A stretch of 64,000 nt of DNA from Verrucomicrobiota bacterium (GTDB taxonomy: Bacteria > Verrucomicrobiota > Verrucomicrobiia > Limisphaerales > JADJPG01), in the NCBI GenBank assembly GCA_016713365.1, contig JADJPG010000009.1:5902-69901 (forward strand). The letters are read 5' to 3'. This document shows, one piece after another, positions 52,331 through 62,291 of this stretch. Position numbers and translations under genes: made by a program. Under the pieces are notes generated by a model. That model searched no databases, was not told the origin of the DNA, and saw only the letters and a list, made by a program, of their open reading frames with translations. Numbering within the stretch: the first letter of the stretch is position 1; each line of letters opens with the position of its first letter.

Positions 52331-55300
52331 TTAGGGCTGCCGCGGCGTGGTCACCCGGTAAAATCGATTCGTCGTCCACCCCGGGTCTGTGATCACGTAG
52401 ACCGCGTTGGTAGGACGCGCCGAAATATCCGCCAGCTTCCGCCAGCTCCCCAGATCCAGCCCGTCCGTGAACTGGATGGAGTAGGTGCGGTTGGACACCG
52501 AGGCGAACTGCAACGTCGAGTCCCCCGGCCCAATGCTCTGCTCGATCTTCAGGTAACTTTGGTTGTCCGCCGGATCCGTGCCGGCGACGTACTCGGCGCG
52601 ATTGCTCATGCCGTCGAGATCCAAATCCCCTGCCGCGTCGGCAGCATTGTTCGTCGCCAGCCCCAGCGCCTGTTCCACCACGTTCGGGATGCCATCCCGG
52701 TCCGAATCCTCCAGCACCGTGATATTGAACGTGGTGGTGACACCTGGGGCCGTGTTCGCATCGTTATACACGACAATGCGCATCACGAAGTTCGAGGACT
52801 GGATGTTGTTGGTCAGCAGCAAGAGTGACGAGGTGGTATTCAACGTCACGAAGTTGGTCTTGTAATTACCACTGTTGGTGTTGATGACCAAGGAACCGAG
52901 ATTACGCCGCCAGCTATAGGCAAACGGCGCAGGATTCCCAGTCACTTCAATGCTCGCCGAGAAATCTCCGCCAGCCGTTACCGTCAAATCGGTCGGCTTC
53001 AGCACGATCGTCGGGGAAATCCACGGAACCAGCCGCGCCGGCTGCGAATACAGAGTCCCGGTACCATCGATGAGGCCGCAGCGATAATCACCTTCCTCAT
53101 TCAGCTGCACATCGGTAACCGTGTAGGACGCCGAGGTGGCGCCCGGAATGTTCACGCCGTTGAACTGCCACTGGTAGGCGATCGGCGGCTCGCTGCTCGT
53201 CGCGGCGACCGTGAACGTCACGTTTGTGCCGTTGGGCAGGTTGGCGGCCTTCGGATCCGGCTTGATGTAAACGGCGCGACTGACCGGATGCTGCGTGATG
53301 CGCGGAATCATTCGGATGCTCAGATTCACGTTGCTGCTCAGCACATCCCCCACCGCGTTGAACACAAAGCAGGCATAGGTACCTGCCTGATTCAGATTCA
53401 AGTTGTTCAACGTGAGGATTGCCGTGGACGCTCCGGCGATCGGCTTGCCATTGAAGGTCCAGATGTAGCCGAGGCCCGAGCCGGTTGCGGTCAGACTAAA
53501 TACGGCGGACTGACCCTCAATGGCGATGTAGTTCGTCGGTTGCGTCACGATGGCGGGAGCGACACCTCCGGTGGGCAACGGTCCGCCAGGCGTGCGCGGA
53601 GACGTTCGCCAATTGGCCGGGTCATTCCCGTAGGCCGCCAGATTGATGCGACCAATCGAAGCGCCGAGGCCATCAGGCAGTCCCACCGGCCAAGGAGCGA
53701 CGTCCTGGAACTTCACCTTGTCGACCAACACTCGTCGGACTTCGCCAGCGTTCGCAGTGCCCGCAGGCTCCGGGGTCCGCGGGCGGGTCAGTTCGATGCT
53801 CGCGGTGTCATTGTCCAGCTTGCCCTTCCATGGACCGTAGATCGGGGTGCCCGGCGCCACATTGTTCGCCGCCCGGAACGCCTCCAAGGCGGCCGTGTTC
53901 GCGGGGTCGAATCCCACCACCAGCAAGTAACCTCCCGCCGGCAGTATCACGCCGCCGGGAAACTGGAACTCCACTCCGTCGCGCAATTCCCAGGTGTTGG
54001 TCGGATACGCCGGGTCAAACAAACTCACGCTCGCACCGCTGATGTTCTGCAGCTCGATGAACTCGTCCTCATCATTGTCCCAGTAAGCGCCGTTCACGAG
54101 CACGTCCGGCGGGTGATACATCACTTCACTGATCACCACCGGCCCCACGGCAGGACCGGAGTTGGCCGTGCCAAGCGTCACACTGGCTTGAGCCACCAGA
54201 TGATCGTTGCCGGTGCTGGTGACGTGCCGACCGAAGGTCACACCATTCCACGCCGCGCCGAAATCGAACCCATGCAGGTAACCAGTCAATTCACCCGCCG
54301 CATTCGCGGAGAACAAATAAACCTCATCGCCCGCCGACCCGAACGCGAAACTCGTCGGTGCGTTCGACGGCGTGTTGAACTGTGCTTCGTTGAACGTCAG
54401 ATAACCGTTCGCGGGAATCACCGTTCCGGCGGGAATCCGATACTTCTTCGGCGTATCCAAATCGTCGGTGAGATACCAGTAGCTGATGTCCGCCGCCGTG
54501 CCGCCGAGGTTGCGAAGCTCCACCGTGTCCGTCGGCGGCGGAGTCGTGTTGTGGGTGAGCACTTCATTGATCACCACCTGCGGGAGAGCCGGAGCAATGT
54601 CCGCCGCACCAGGTGATCCATTCAAAGCGCCACTCGGTCGCCAGCTGGCGCCCAAGCGCCACGTATCCGCAGCGGCGGCGTCATTGATAACTACCAGCGA
54701 GAAGCCAAAACCATCCGTCACCGGATACCAGTCGTCCTCGTAAGTGAAATCGAGGATCGGTTCATGGAGACGGCCCCTCAACACAAGACGATTGGCGTCG
54801 TTGGCGAGGTTCCCGGTGTAAACTCCGGCGACCGCAGCCACCGCGCCGGGATAGCGCGCGTTAAACGCCGCCTGATTCTTCACTACGACGACGCGCTCAC
54901 CGACAGTCAACACGCGGTTCGGGAACGTGAAATCGATTCCGCCACTGATCGTGAAGCCGCCCACATTGAGCGGAGCCGAGCCGACGTTCCGCACTTCCAC
55001 AAACTCAAAATCCTCGTCGACGTTCGTGCTGCCGAGCCCGGGCGGCTGCGGGTGATACATGATCTCGGTGATCACGAGCCGCGGCGTTTCCACCACGTAG
55101 GTGCCAATCGCCGGCGGGCTCCACTTGCTCCAGAGATTGGTGTTCTCCACAAACGAACGGGCGAAGACCCGGGCGTTCGCGGTCAGCGGGATGGGGCCCG
55201 CGTATTGAACCGCACTTGCCGCCACGGCTCCGCCGGGAGCACGGGGATCGGTGCCATCCAGCGTGTAATAGATCACGCCCGCCGGCGCGGTGATGGTGAG

Positions 55301-57837
55301 GTTCGTGCCCGCGAGAATCGGGCCCGAAGCAATGCTGAGCGTCGGGCTCTTCGCAAACTGGCCTTCAATCCAGTGGTAACGGCCGTTCACCCACTTCTTC
55401 ATCTCGCTGATGATGCCGGCGTAGTTGGTGGGCCGCACGTAATCGACGTCCCAGTTCGGAGGGCCGTTCGGATTCGGCCAGTGATACACACCGAGCAGTT
55501 GCGTGTTGTACTTGGAGTAATTGCGCGTCACCGGGCTGCTGGGCGCGCCGTTGTCGGTGAGCAGGTTTGCGACTTCATCAATGCGAGCGAGCAGTCGCGG
55601 GCCGTTGAAGACATTGGTTCGAAGCTCGCCCCAGCGATCAGCGATCTTCTGGCGGAAATCGGGATCACCCGGACCATTGGCGTGGCCGCTGGGAACGACC
55701 GTGGCGTTGCCGTAAATCAGGCGACGCAGCCAGATGTGTTCGGCTGAAGTCATGCCCTGACTTTGTACCGCCCAATACCAGCCATTGGTCTTGCCGCCTT
55801 CGAGATAGTCCGCGTTGCCGAAGCTCAGGTTCCAATCCCAGATCGGCTCCGGCTTCACCTTGCCGTTGCGGTCCTTGCGGTAATAGCTGCTCAGGCGGTA
55901 ACCGTCGATCTGCTTGGGGAACTCGACAATCCAGTGCTGGTCGACGAAGGCATCGACATCGATGTAGGCGGAGTAATGGTTGGCGCCCGTGCGCGTCAGC
56001 CAGTCGGGGGAATAGAGGTTCGTTTCCAGGCGGTTGAGGTAGCTGCGCAGCCACTGGACTTGAGGATGGTTCACGTTGTTGTTCACTTCACGCGGTTTGG
56101 GCTCGTGAAGTTTCAGGCCCTGAGCGGCGAAGCCATTGTGACCGGTGGTGCTGAAGTTGAGGTCGCCGGCGCTGTCCTTGTCCTTCTTGAACATGTAGCC
56201 GCCGGTGATCGCCGGCTCGTTGGTGTGCGATGGCGTCAGCTTCGTGATGTCCACGCGGTCCTTGCCGGCCTCGATCTTCTCGACCAACAGCATCACGCCG
56301 TAGTAATCGCCGGGGTACGAGAGCTTGGCGCCACCTTCATCGCGGAAAACCTCCACCAAACGGCGGCGCACGGAGTAATGACCCATCTGCTCGAACAACT
56401 CGAACGCAAGGAAGTCGTTCATCATGCACTTGTCCGTCCATGGATTGCGAAGTTTCCAATCCGCCTCAGCCGGCATGCCGAGGATGGAGACGTCGATGTC
56501 ATTCTGGAGATCATCGTTGATCTCCACGTTGTAGGGTCGCTTGGCCCAGCCGGCGCTCGTCTGGCCGAAGCCCTCGAACTGCGCGTTGCCGAGAAAGTCC
56601 GGAGCGTGTTCGAACGATGCGCGACCACGGACGGTGTCGAAGACCGCGAACGTGCCTTTGGTGCGATTCGTCGATCCGCTGACCTGATCGGAAACAATTG
56701 TGCGGCCCTCGCTGCTCAGGATGAGGATGGGAAGGTTGGAGTTGAAGGTGCGGGTCGTGGAATCGAGCAGGATGATGTTACGCGAACGAACCGGTCCGGG
56801 GAAGAAGCCCGCCTGGAATACACGGGCTTTCACCGTCACGTTGCCAATGAGGGTGAGCGGGCCGGTGTAAATCGTCGAAGTCGCCGAGGGCAGCGTGCCA
56901 TTCGTCGTGTAGCGAATGGTCGCGCCAACCGGAGCCGAGATTTCCAGGGTCAAAGAGTTATTGGTGTAGATGCCGCTGTCCCAGGAAAAAACCGGCTCGG
57001 CCGAGAAGCCCACGCCGGTCGTGGGATTCTGCGCGCCGGGCGATGCGGTTAAGAAGTAACCGAGGATGTCCGGATCAACGGCGTCCCGGCCGTAGGTGAT
57101 GTCCCCGTACTGCACTGGGTAGCCGTTGAACGCCGAGATTACGCTGGTGGCCGGATTGACGAGCGCCAGATAGCTCCCGGCATTCTTGCTGATCTTGAAG
57201 TTGGTATGCAGCGGGGCGAGGGCGTTGGTCCTGTTCTTCTCGGAGGCCCAGACAACGAGATATTTGTTCGCCGCGAGGGTGACGGCCGGGAATCGCCATT
57301 TGGTGCGGTTGGTGGACACGTCGGTGAGGAACCAGCCCGCGAGGTCCGCATCAGCCGGGCCGGGATTGTAAATCTCGATCCAGTCAGCACGCGTGCCGTC
57401 CTCGTCTTGAATACCGTTCTCATTGTCGGCCATGAACTCGGAGACGACCAAGGTCGAAGGCCCGCCATTCGGGTCCAGAGTGTAGATCCAGTTCCCGCCC
57501 GCAAACGGCACCGGGCTCCCCGAGAGGTCGGTTATCCCGTGGCCGGCTGCCCACGCCACGGAGACCACGCCGGTGGGCGGTTGCGGGAAGCTAAATTGAT
57601 ACTCGAGCGTCGACACCTGAGCAGATTCGTCGCAGCGGAATTGTTGATCACCAGATCGGCCGCATCCACATTGGTGACGCCCTCGCTGAAGACCACGCTC
57701 ACAAAGCGAAGCTCGCGCACCGTGGCGTCCGGCGGCGGGCTGGTGACGATTACGGTGGGTTCAGCGGCCCGCAGCGATGCGGTCAAGGCGAAGACGAGTG
57801 CGGCGACGTGCCAATGGAATTTCTGAAGGCTTTGCAT
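52331..57837 (-). CDS. Giant secreted CotH-kinase/lamin-tail-domain protein 2, frameshifted near 57620
   Basis: I start at MQSLQKFHWHVAALVFALTA (57837), a Sec signal. A break near 57620 (NSAATNLL then VSTLEYQFSFPQ) needs one base. The corrected length is about 1835 residues. It is a paralogue of CotH protein 1: lamin-tail domain (LVVSEFMADNENGIQDEDG); CotH kinase (TGGYMFKKDKDSAGDLNF, YRLSSYYRKDRNGKVKPEPI, WDWNLSFGNADYLEGG); YTLDGTDPRAPG; three lamin-tail domains (LVITEIMYHPQPP, VVINEVLTHNTTP, VVISEVMYHPPDV); Ig-like repeats; DxDxDG motif (DLDLDGMSNRAEYVAGTD); C-terminus NRFYRVTTPRQP. It ends at a strong terminator. Confidence 0.85.
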
Positions 57838-58159
57838 GGGAACAAGCGTTGGAAGTTTGAACAACATCGGCGTGCTTCTGGTGACAGTGAGCAACACGGA
57901 ATTTGGGTCTAGTGAGAACCGTTTCTAAATAACACGCACCCAACTTCGGGGATAGGGGAATATTTCGATTTCTCTCCGAGCCCTACATCCGGCAGGAACT
58001 CGCCAGTCGATGGACCTAAAATCGCGTGCCACACCACATCCAGCGCACGAATCGTCACCGTCGCGTCACCGGAATTTTACCACCTCCGTTCCCACCGTCG
58101 AAAGCGATCGTCGCAATCCGACGAAACCAATTCCCGCGAATCGAGTCATAAGAAGCGTT
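57838..58159. promoter_or_regulatory. Divergent gap between CotH gene 2 and the small secreted protein gene
   Basis: About 320 bases between divergent genes. An AT-rich stretch (AAATAACACGC near 57930 and GGGGAATATTTCGATTTCTC near 57955) could hold promoters. A frame from 58010 runs into the next gene, but I take its start at 58160, where the signal peptide begins. Confidence 0.35.
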
Positions 58160-58666
58160 ATGACAAAACGCGCGTTAAGTTTCGTCGCCTTGTTTCTGGC
58201 TTTGCTTGGCCCGGTCGCGCTCGGCCTATCCGCGCAAGGAACCAAGCCAGCCGACACGACTCCAGCTCCACCAAGGCTTTCGCAGGAAGCCTTGGAGGCG
58301 AAGTTCAAAGCCACCATGACGAAGGCAACCCTGAGCGGACGCTGGTGCGGCATCAAGGACGGCAAGCTCACGCCGGAGAAAGAGGACAAATACACGATCG
58401 TGAGCGTGAACAAGCTCGGCGGCGATACGTGGATCATTCACACGCGTATTCAATACGGCGAAAAGGATTTCACCGTCCCGCTGCCCATCCAGGTGAAATG
58501 GGCCGGCGACACGCCGGTGATCACCGTCGATGGCATGACCATGCCCGGCGGCAAGACGGCTTACTCCGCGCGCGTGCTCGTTTACGACAAGACCTATGCG
58601 GGCACCTGGTCCGGTGGTGATCACGTCGGACTGATGAACGGCATCATCACCAACGAGAAGGAGTAA
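58160..58666 (+). CDS. Small secreted protein of unknown function
   Basis: 168 residues from ATG 58160: MTKRALSFVALFLALLGPVA, a Sec signal ending near LSAQG. A short Pro/Thr linker leads to a ~110-residue domain (MTKATLSGRWCGIKDGKLTP, KYTIVSVNKLGGDTWIIHTR, PIQVKWAGDTPVITVDGMTM, GTWSGGDHVGLMNGIITNEK). It reads like an eight-stranded lipocalin-like barrel. I do not recognise a named family. It is 65 bases upstream of the PQQ-propeller gene and may be expressed with it. Confidence 0.6.
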   Translation: MTKRALSFVALFLALLGPVALGLSAQGTKPADTTPAPPRLSQEALEAKFKATMTKATLSGRWCGIKDGKLTPEKEDKYTIVSVNKLGGDTWIIHTRIQYGEKDFTVPLPIQVKWAGDTPVITVDGMTMPGGKTAYSARVLVYDKTYAGTWSGGDHVGLMNGIITNEKE

Positions 58667-58731
58667 TTTCTCCACCAGCTCACGGCATCGACAATCTCAA
58701 CGACACATTTCAATTCAACGACCACGGACCC

Positions 58732-60189
58732 ATGAAAAGCCAATCCCCTCGAAACACCACCTGCTCGCTCATCGCGGGACTCTGTCTCGCCTCCGTCAGC
58801 GCGCTCACCGCCGCTCCCGCCGATTCAGCCAACTGGCCGCATTGGCGCGGGCCACTCGCCAACGGCATCGCGCCAGCCGGCAACCCGCCCACCACGTGGA
58901 GCGAAACGAATAACGTGAAATGGAAGGCCAAGATTCCCGGCAAGGGTTTCAGCACGCCGATCATCTGGGGCAACCAAATCTTCCTCCAGAGCGCCATCGC
59001 CACCGGCAAGAAAATTGAGCCACCAGCGGAAGAAAAGAAGGAGGCGCGCCTCTACTCGCCGCAAGTTTTCGGACAGGCGCAAAATCCCGGCAACAACGCG
59101 CCGCCGCCCGGTGACGGCCAGCGCCGCCGTCGCGGACCCGGCGGACCGGGCGGAGGAGGAGGCGGATTCGGTCGCGGCGAGAAACCGACCGAGTTCCACC
59201 AGTTCGTGCTGATCTCCGTCGATCGCGCGACCGGCAAGGTCCAGTGGCAGAAAACTGTTCGCGAAGAAGTCCCGCACGAAGGTCATCATCGCGACCACGG
59301 GTTCGCATCTCATTCGCCCATCACCGACGGCCAGCATGTTTACTCGTGGTTCGGCTCACGCGGCCTGCACTGCTACGATCTCAAGGGTGAGCTGAAATGG
59401 CAGAAGGAATTTGGCCAGCTCCGCACCGCCAACACCTTCGGCGAAGGCAATTCCCCCGCGCTCCACGGCAACACGCTGATCGTGAACTGGGACCACGAAG
59501 GCGAGGACTTCATCGCCGCGCTCGACAAAACCACCGGCAAGGAGCTCTGGCGCAACCCGCGCGATGAACGCACCACCTGGACCACGCCGTTCATCGTCGA
59601 GCACGACGGCAAGGCGCAGGTCATCGTCTCCGCCACCCAACGCATCCGCAGCTACGATCTCGCCACCGGCAAGCAGCTCTGGGAATGCGGCGGGATGACG
59701 GGCAACGTAATCCCAACACCGGTGAGTGACTTCGGAATGGTCTATGCCATCAGCGGATTCCGCGGCTCATCACTCCTCGCCATCAAGCTCGGCAAAACCG
59801 GCGACCTGACCGACACCGACGCCATCGCGTGGAAACATGTCAAAGCCACGCCCTACGTGCCGTCGCCGCTGCTTTACGGCGACAAGATCTATTTCTACTC
59901 CGTTAACAACGCGATCCTCTCCTGCCTCAACGCGAAGACCGGCGAAGCGATTTTCACCGAACAACGGCTCGAAGGCCTGTCCGGCATCTACGCGTCGCCC
60001 GTCGGCGCGAGCGGCCGCATCTACCTCGCCGGCCGCAATGGCACGAGCGTGGTGCTGAAGCATTCGGATAAATTCGAAACGCTCGCGACGAACAAGCTCG
60101 ACGAGAAGTTCGACGCCTCGCCCGCCATCGTCGGCAACGAGCTCTTCCTCCGCGGCCACGATTACCTCTATTGCATCGCGGAGAAGTAA
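58732..60189 (+). CDS. PQQ-like beta-propeller secreted protein
   Basis: 485 residues with a signal peptide (TTCSLIAGLCLASVSALTAAP). An opening WPHWRGPLANGIAPAGNPPT is followed by propeller blades with the PQQ pattern, e.g. VSATQRIRSYDLATGKQLWE, AALDKTTGKELWRNPRDERT, SCLNAKTGEAIFTEQRLEGL and YLYCIAEK. A Gly/Pro/Arg-rich insert (GDGQRRRRGPGGPGGGGGG) lies near residue 120. Such proteins are very common in Verrucomicrobia and Planctomycetes, and some bind sugars or PQQ. The redox role is unproven. ATG start. Confidence 0.85.
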   Translation: MKSQSPRNTTCSLIAGLCLASVSALTAAPADSANWPHWRGPLANGIAPAGNPPTTWSETNNVKWKAKIPGKGFSTPIIWGNQIFLQSAIATGKKIEPPAEEKKEARLYSPQVFGQAQNPGNNAPPPGDGQRRRRGPGGPGGGGGGFGRGEKPTEFHQFVLISVDRATGKVQWQKTVREEVPHEGHHRDHGFASHSPITDGQHVYSWFGSRGLHCYDLKGELKWQKEFGQLRTANTFGEGNSPALHGNTLIVNWDHEGEDFIAALDKTTGKELWRNPRDERTTWTTPFIVEHDGKAQVIVSATQRIRSYDLATGKQLWECGGMTGNVIPTPVSDFGMVYAISGFRGSSLLAIKLGKTGDLTDTDAIAWKHVKATPYVPSPLLYGDKIYFYSVNNAILSCLNAKTGEAIFTEQRLEGLSGIYASPVGASGRIYLAGRNGTSVVLKHSDKFETLATNKLDEKFDASPAIVGNELFLRGHDYLYCIAEK

Positions 60190-60220
60190 CTTCGGTCAGG
60201 TATGGCATCGGACGAGGCCG

Positions 60221-60956
60221 TTACTCGGCCTCGTCCGCCGGCCCCCAGGCGCAGAAGTCGCGAAACTCCTTTTCGGGCGCCGCACGAAAGCGCGTGGGCT
60301 GATCGCGCCAGACGAAGCTCACTTCGCCCGCATGCAAGGCGTGGTTCGCGAGAATCAACCGCGCCGCCTGCTCCGGCGAGAGACGGCCTTCCACGAAGTT
60401 CAGGTAGCTCAACTCGTCGCCGCCATAGAGTTTGTCGCCCACAATCGAATGCCCCACGATGCTTCCGCCCGTTCAATGGCCGCACAGATAACAGCGAAAA
60501 CTCCCGTCCCTCGCGCTCAAAGCTGCGGATCACCCTGAACTCCGTGCGCGACGCCGCGCCGTCCGGACGGACCTTGTCCTGATCGCCACCGGACTCGTCT
60601 CATCGCGTCCCAGCGGCGCATCGATCAACGCGGCGAGCTGTTCGGCCGCCCAGAACGATCGCGACATAACGCTTCGTGACGTAGCCGTTCTCCCACAATC
60701 GACGCAGCGCGCGCGCGGCTTCCGGGGTTTTTGCGACCAGCACCACGCCGCTCGTTTCGCGGTCGAGGCGGTTGACCATCTGCGGCTCGCCTTCCGTGCC
60801 GAGGTGGAGACGGCACCGGCTGATCAGGCTGGAGTAGACGTCGCCCTTGGTGGGATGGCAGACGAGGTCCACTGGCTTGTTAATCACCAACAGCTCCGCA
60901 TCTTCGTGAATCACTCGAACAGTGGGTTCATCCAATTCGGCACTGCCGCTTGCCAC
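60221..60956 (-). pseudogene. RluA-family pseudouridine synthase, broken by several indels
   Basis: Two blocks remain. The first (60956 down to ~60600) has VIHEDAELLVINKPVDLVCH and MVNRLDRETSGVVLVAKTPE, with the catalytic Asp in RLDRETSG. Its frame breaks after VAIVLGG, continues for a few residues in another frame and shifts again near 60550 (DKVRPDGAASRTEFRVIRSF). The QIRAHL part of the RluA core appears deleted between NGRKH and GHSIVGDKLYGGDE. The tail (60457 to 60221) is HSIVGDKLYGGDELSYLNFV. It may be a true pseudogene, but neighbouring genes show the same problem. RNA target unknown. Confidence 0.75.
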
Positions 60957-60995
60957 GGGCTTGTCAGGCAGTTCCGCGACGTATCATTCGCCGAC

Positions 60996-61664
60996 GTGAA
61001 AGAGAAGTCGAATATCTGGGCTTGCCGTGCGCTGATGTCTCCTGCTGGCGCTGACGCGCTGGCCGGGATTGCTGCCGAGCAACTTCAGCGCGTACGGTCT
61101 ACGCGATGGCGTTTGCACCGGCCTGTAACCGCGGTCGTTACGAATGGACGCTTGCCACTTCTGCGCACGATGGTGTTGTCTGACGTCGTGTTGACGGTCT
61201 ACTACCAGAAACAATCGCCGGACTTCGATCTCTTCAATTCCACGACGCTGCTCTACATGGCGGGCAACTACGCCGGTTACATCGCGCTCTTCCTGCTCGG
61301 GCGAAAGCTCAAGGCGCAATCGCGGTTCGCGACGCTCCTCGGCGGCGGCGTGCTCGGCGCCATCGTCTTTTACCTCGTGACCAACACGGCGGCGTGGTTC
61401 CTGAATCCGTTCAAGAACCCGGAATTTTACAAAAACGTTCGTCGGCTGGCTGATCGCGTCCCAAAGGCACCGCTGGCTACACAGACGTGGGGAATTCTTC
61501 CGCAACACGCTGCTCCAGCGGCGGGCTTTTCACCGGGATTGTTCGTCGGCGCGATGAAGCTCACCGCCTCCAGCGAATCCAAGCGCGAGAAGGAAGCGCC
61601 AGAACCGCGCGAAGAGACCAACGACGCGCCCGAACCGCCGACGCCCGAGGAAGCGAAGGCGTAG
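60996..61664 (+). pseudogene. DUF6580-like membrane protein, broken by many indels
   Basis: Starts near GTG 60996 (KEKSNIWACRALMS). The intact part, about 61165-61435, reads LLRTMVLSDVVLTVYYQKQS, MAGNYAGYIALFLLGRKLKA and LGAIVFYLVTNTAAWFLNPF, several TM helices. Before it, LLPSNFSAYG and YAMAFAPA lie in other frames. After it, pieces FVGWLIA, KGTAGYT, WEFFRNTLL, SGGLFTG and GLFVGAMK lie in alternating frames within about 120 bases. At least six indels are needed to join them. The C-terminal tail EREKEAPEPRE-like is Pro/Glu-rich. The family is my recall (DUF6580). Confidence 0.6.
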
Positions 61665-61698
61665 TCCTCTCGACCCGCGTCAGCCTCAAACACACCGC

Positions 61699-62163
61699 AT
61701 GAAGATCGGCCTGATCTCCGACACCCACGGTTATCTTGATCCGCGCGTCCACGACATTTTTGCCGGCGTCTCGCACATCCTCCACGGCGGCGACATCGGC
61801 TACGACGAAATCATCTTCGAGCTGCAATCCATCGCCCCCGTCACCGCAGTACTCGGAAACAACGATGCCGGCCTGACCTACCGCGAAACGGAAGTGGTCA
61901 CGCTCGCGGAGAAGAAATTTCTCGCTCACCACATTCTCGTTCCGCGAGCGCCGCACAGCGTGATTCGCGAAGCCATCGACCGAGAAACGCCGGACGTTGT
62001 CGTGTTCGGCCATTCCCATCAGCCGCACAACGAAGTGATTGGCCGGACGCTCTACGTGAATCCGGGCTACGCGGGGAAACCACGCTTCCGGCTGGAACGC
62101 AGCGTTGCGCTACTGCACATCGAAGACGACGGGCTGCGCATGGAGTTTCGCAAGCTGAGCTGA
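61699..62163 (+). CDS. YfcE-type metallophosphoesterase
   Basis: 154 residues, intact between broken genes. Motifs: MKIGLISDTHGYLDPRVHDI (D-x-H), ILHGGDIGYDEI (GGD), AVLGNNDAG (GNND), VVFGHSHQPHNEV (GHSHxP) and YVNPGYAGKPRF (NPGS-like). This is the calcineurin-like MJ0936/YfcE group, typically 2',3'-cyclic or 3',5'-phosphodiesterases with two metal ions. The final strands are RLERSVALLHIEDD. ATG start. It is the last clean gene before the window end. Confidence 0.9.
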   Translation: MKIGLISDTHGYLDPRVHDIFAGVSHILHGGDIGYDEIIFELQSIAPVTAVLGNNDAGLTYRETEVVTLAEKKFLAHHILVPRAPHSVIREAIDRETPDVVVFGHSHQPHNEVIGRTLYVNPGYAGKPRFRLERSVALLHIEDDGLRMEFRKLS

Positions 62164-62291
62164 TTCCTCCCGCGTTGGCGGAGCGTTCTCGGGACGGCTG
62201 TTCGGCGTTCGAAGTTTCCTCAACTTCGCGCTGGGCACGGGCATCATCCCTGTTACTATCCCGTCAACACCAGACCTCGAAAGGATTCGCC

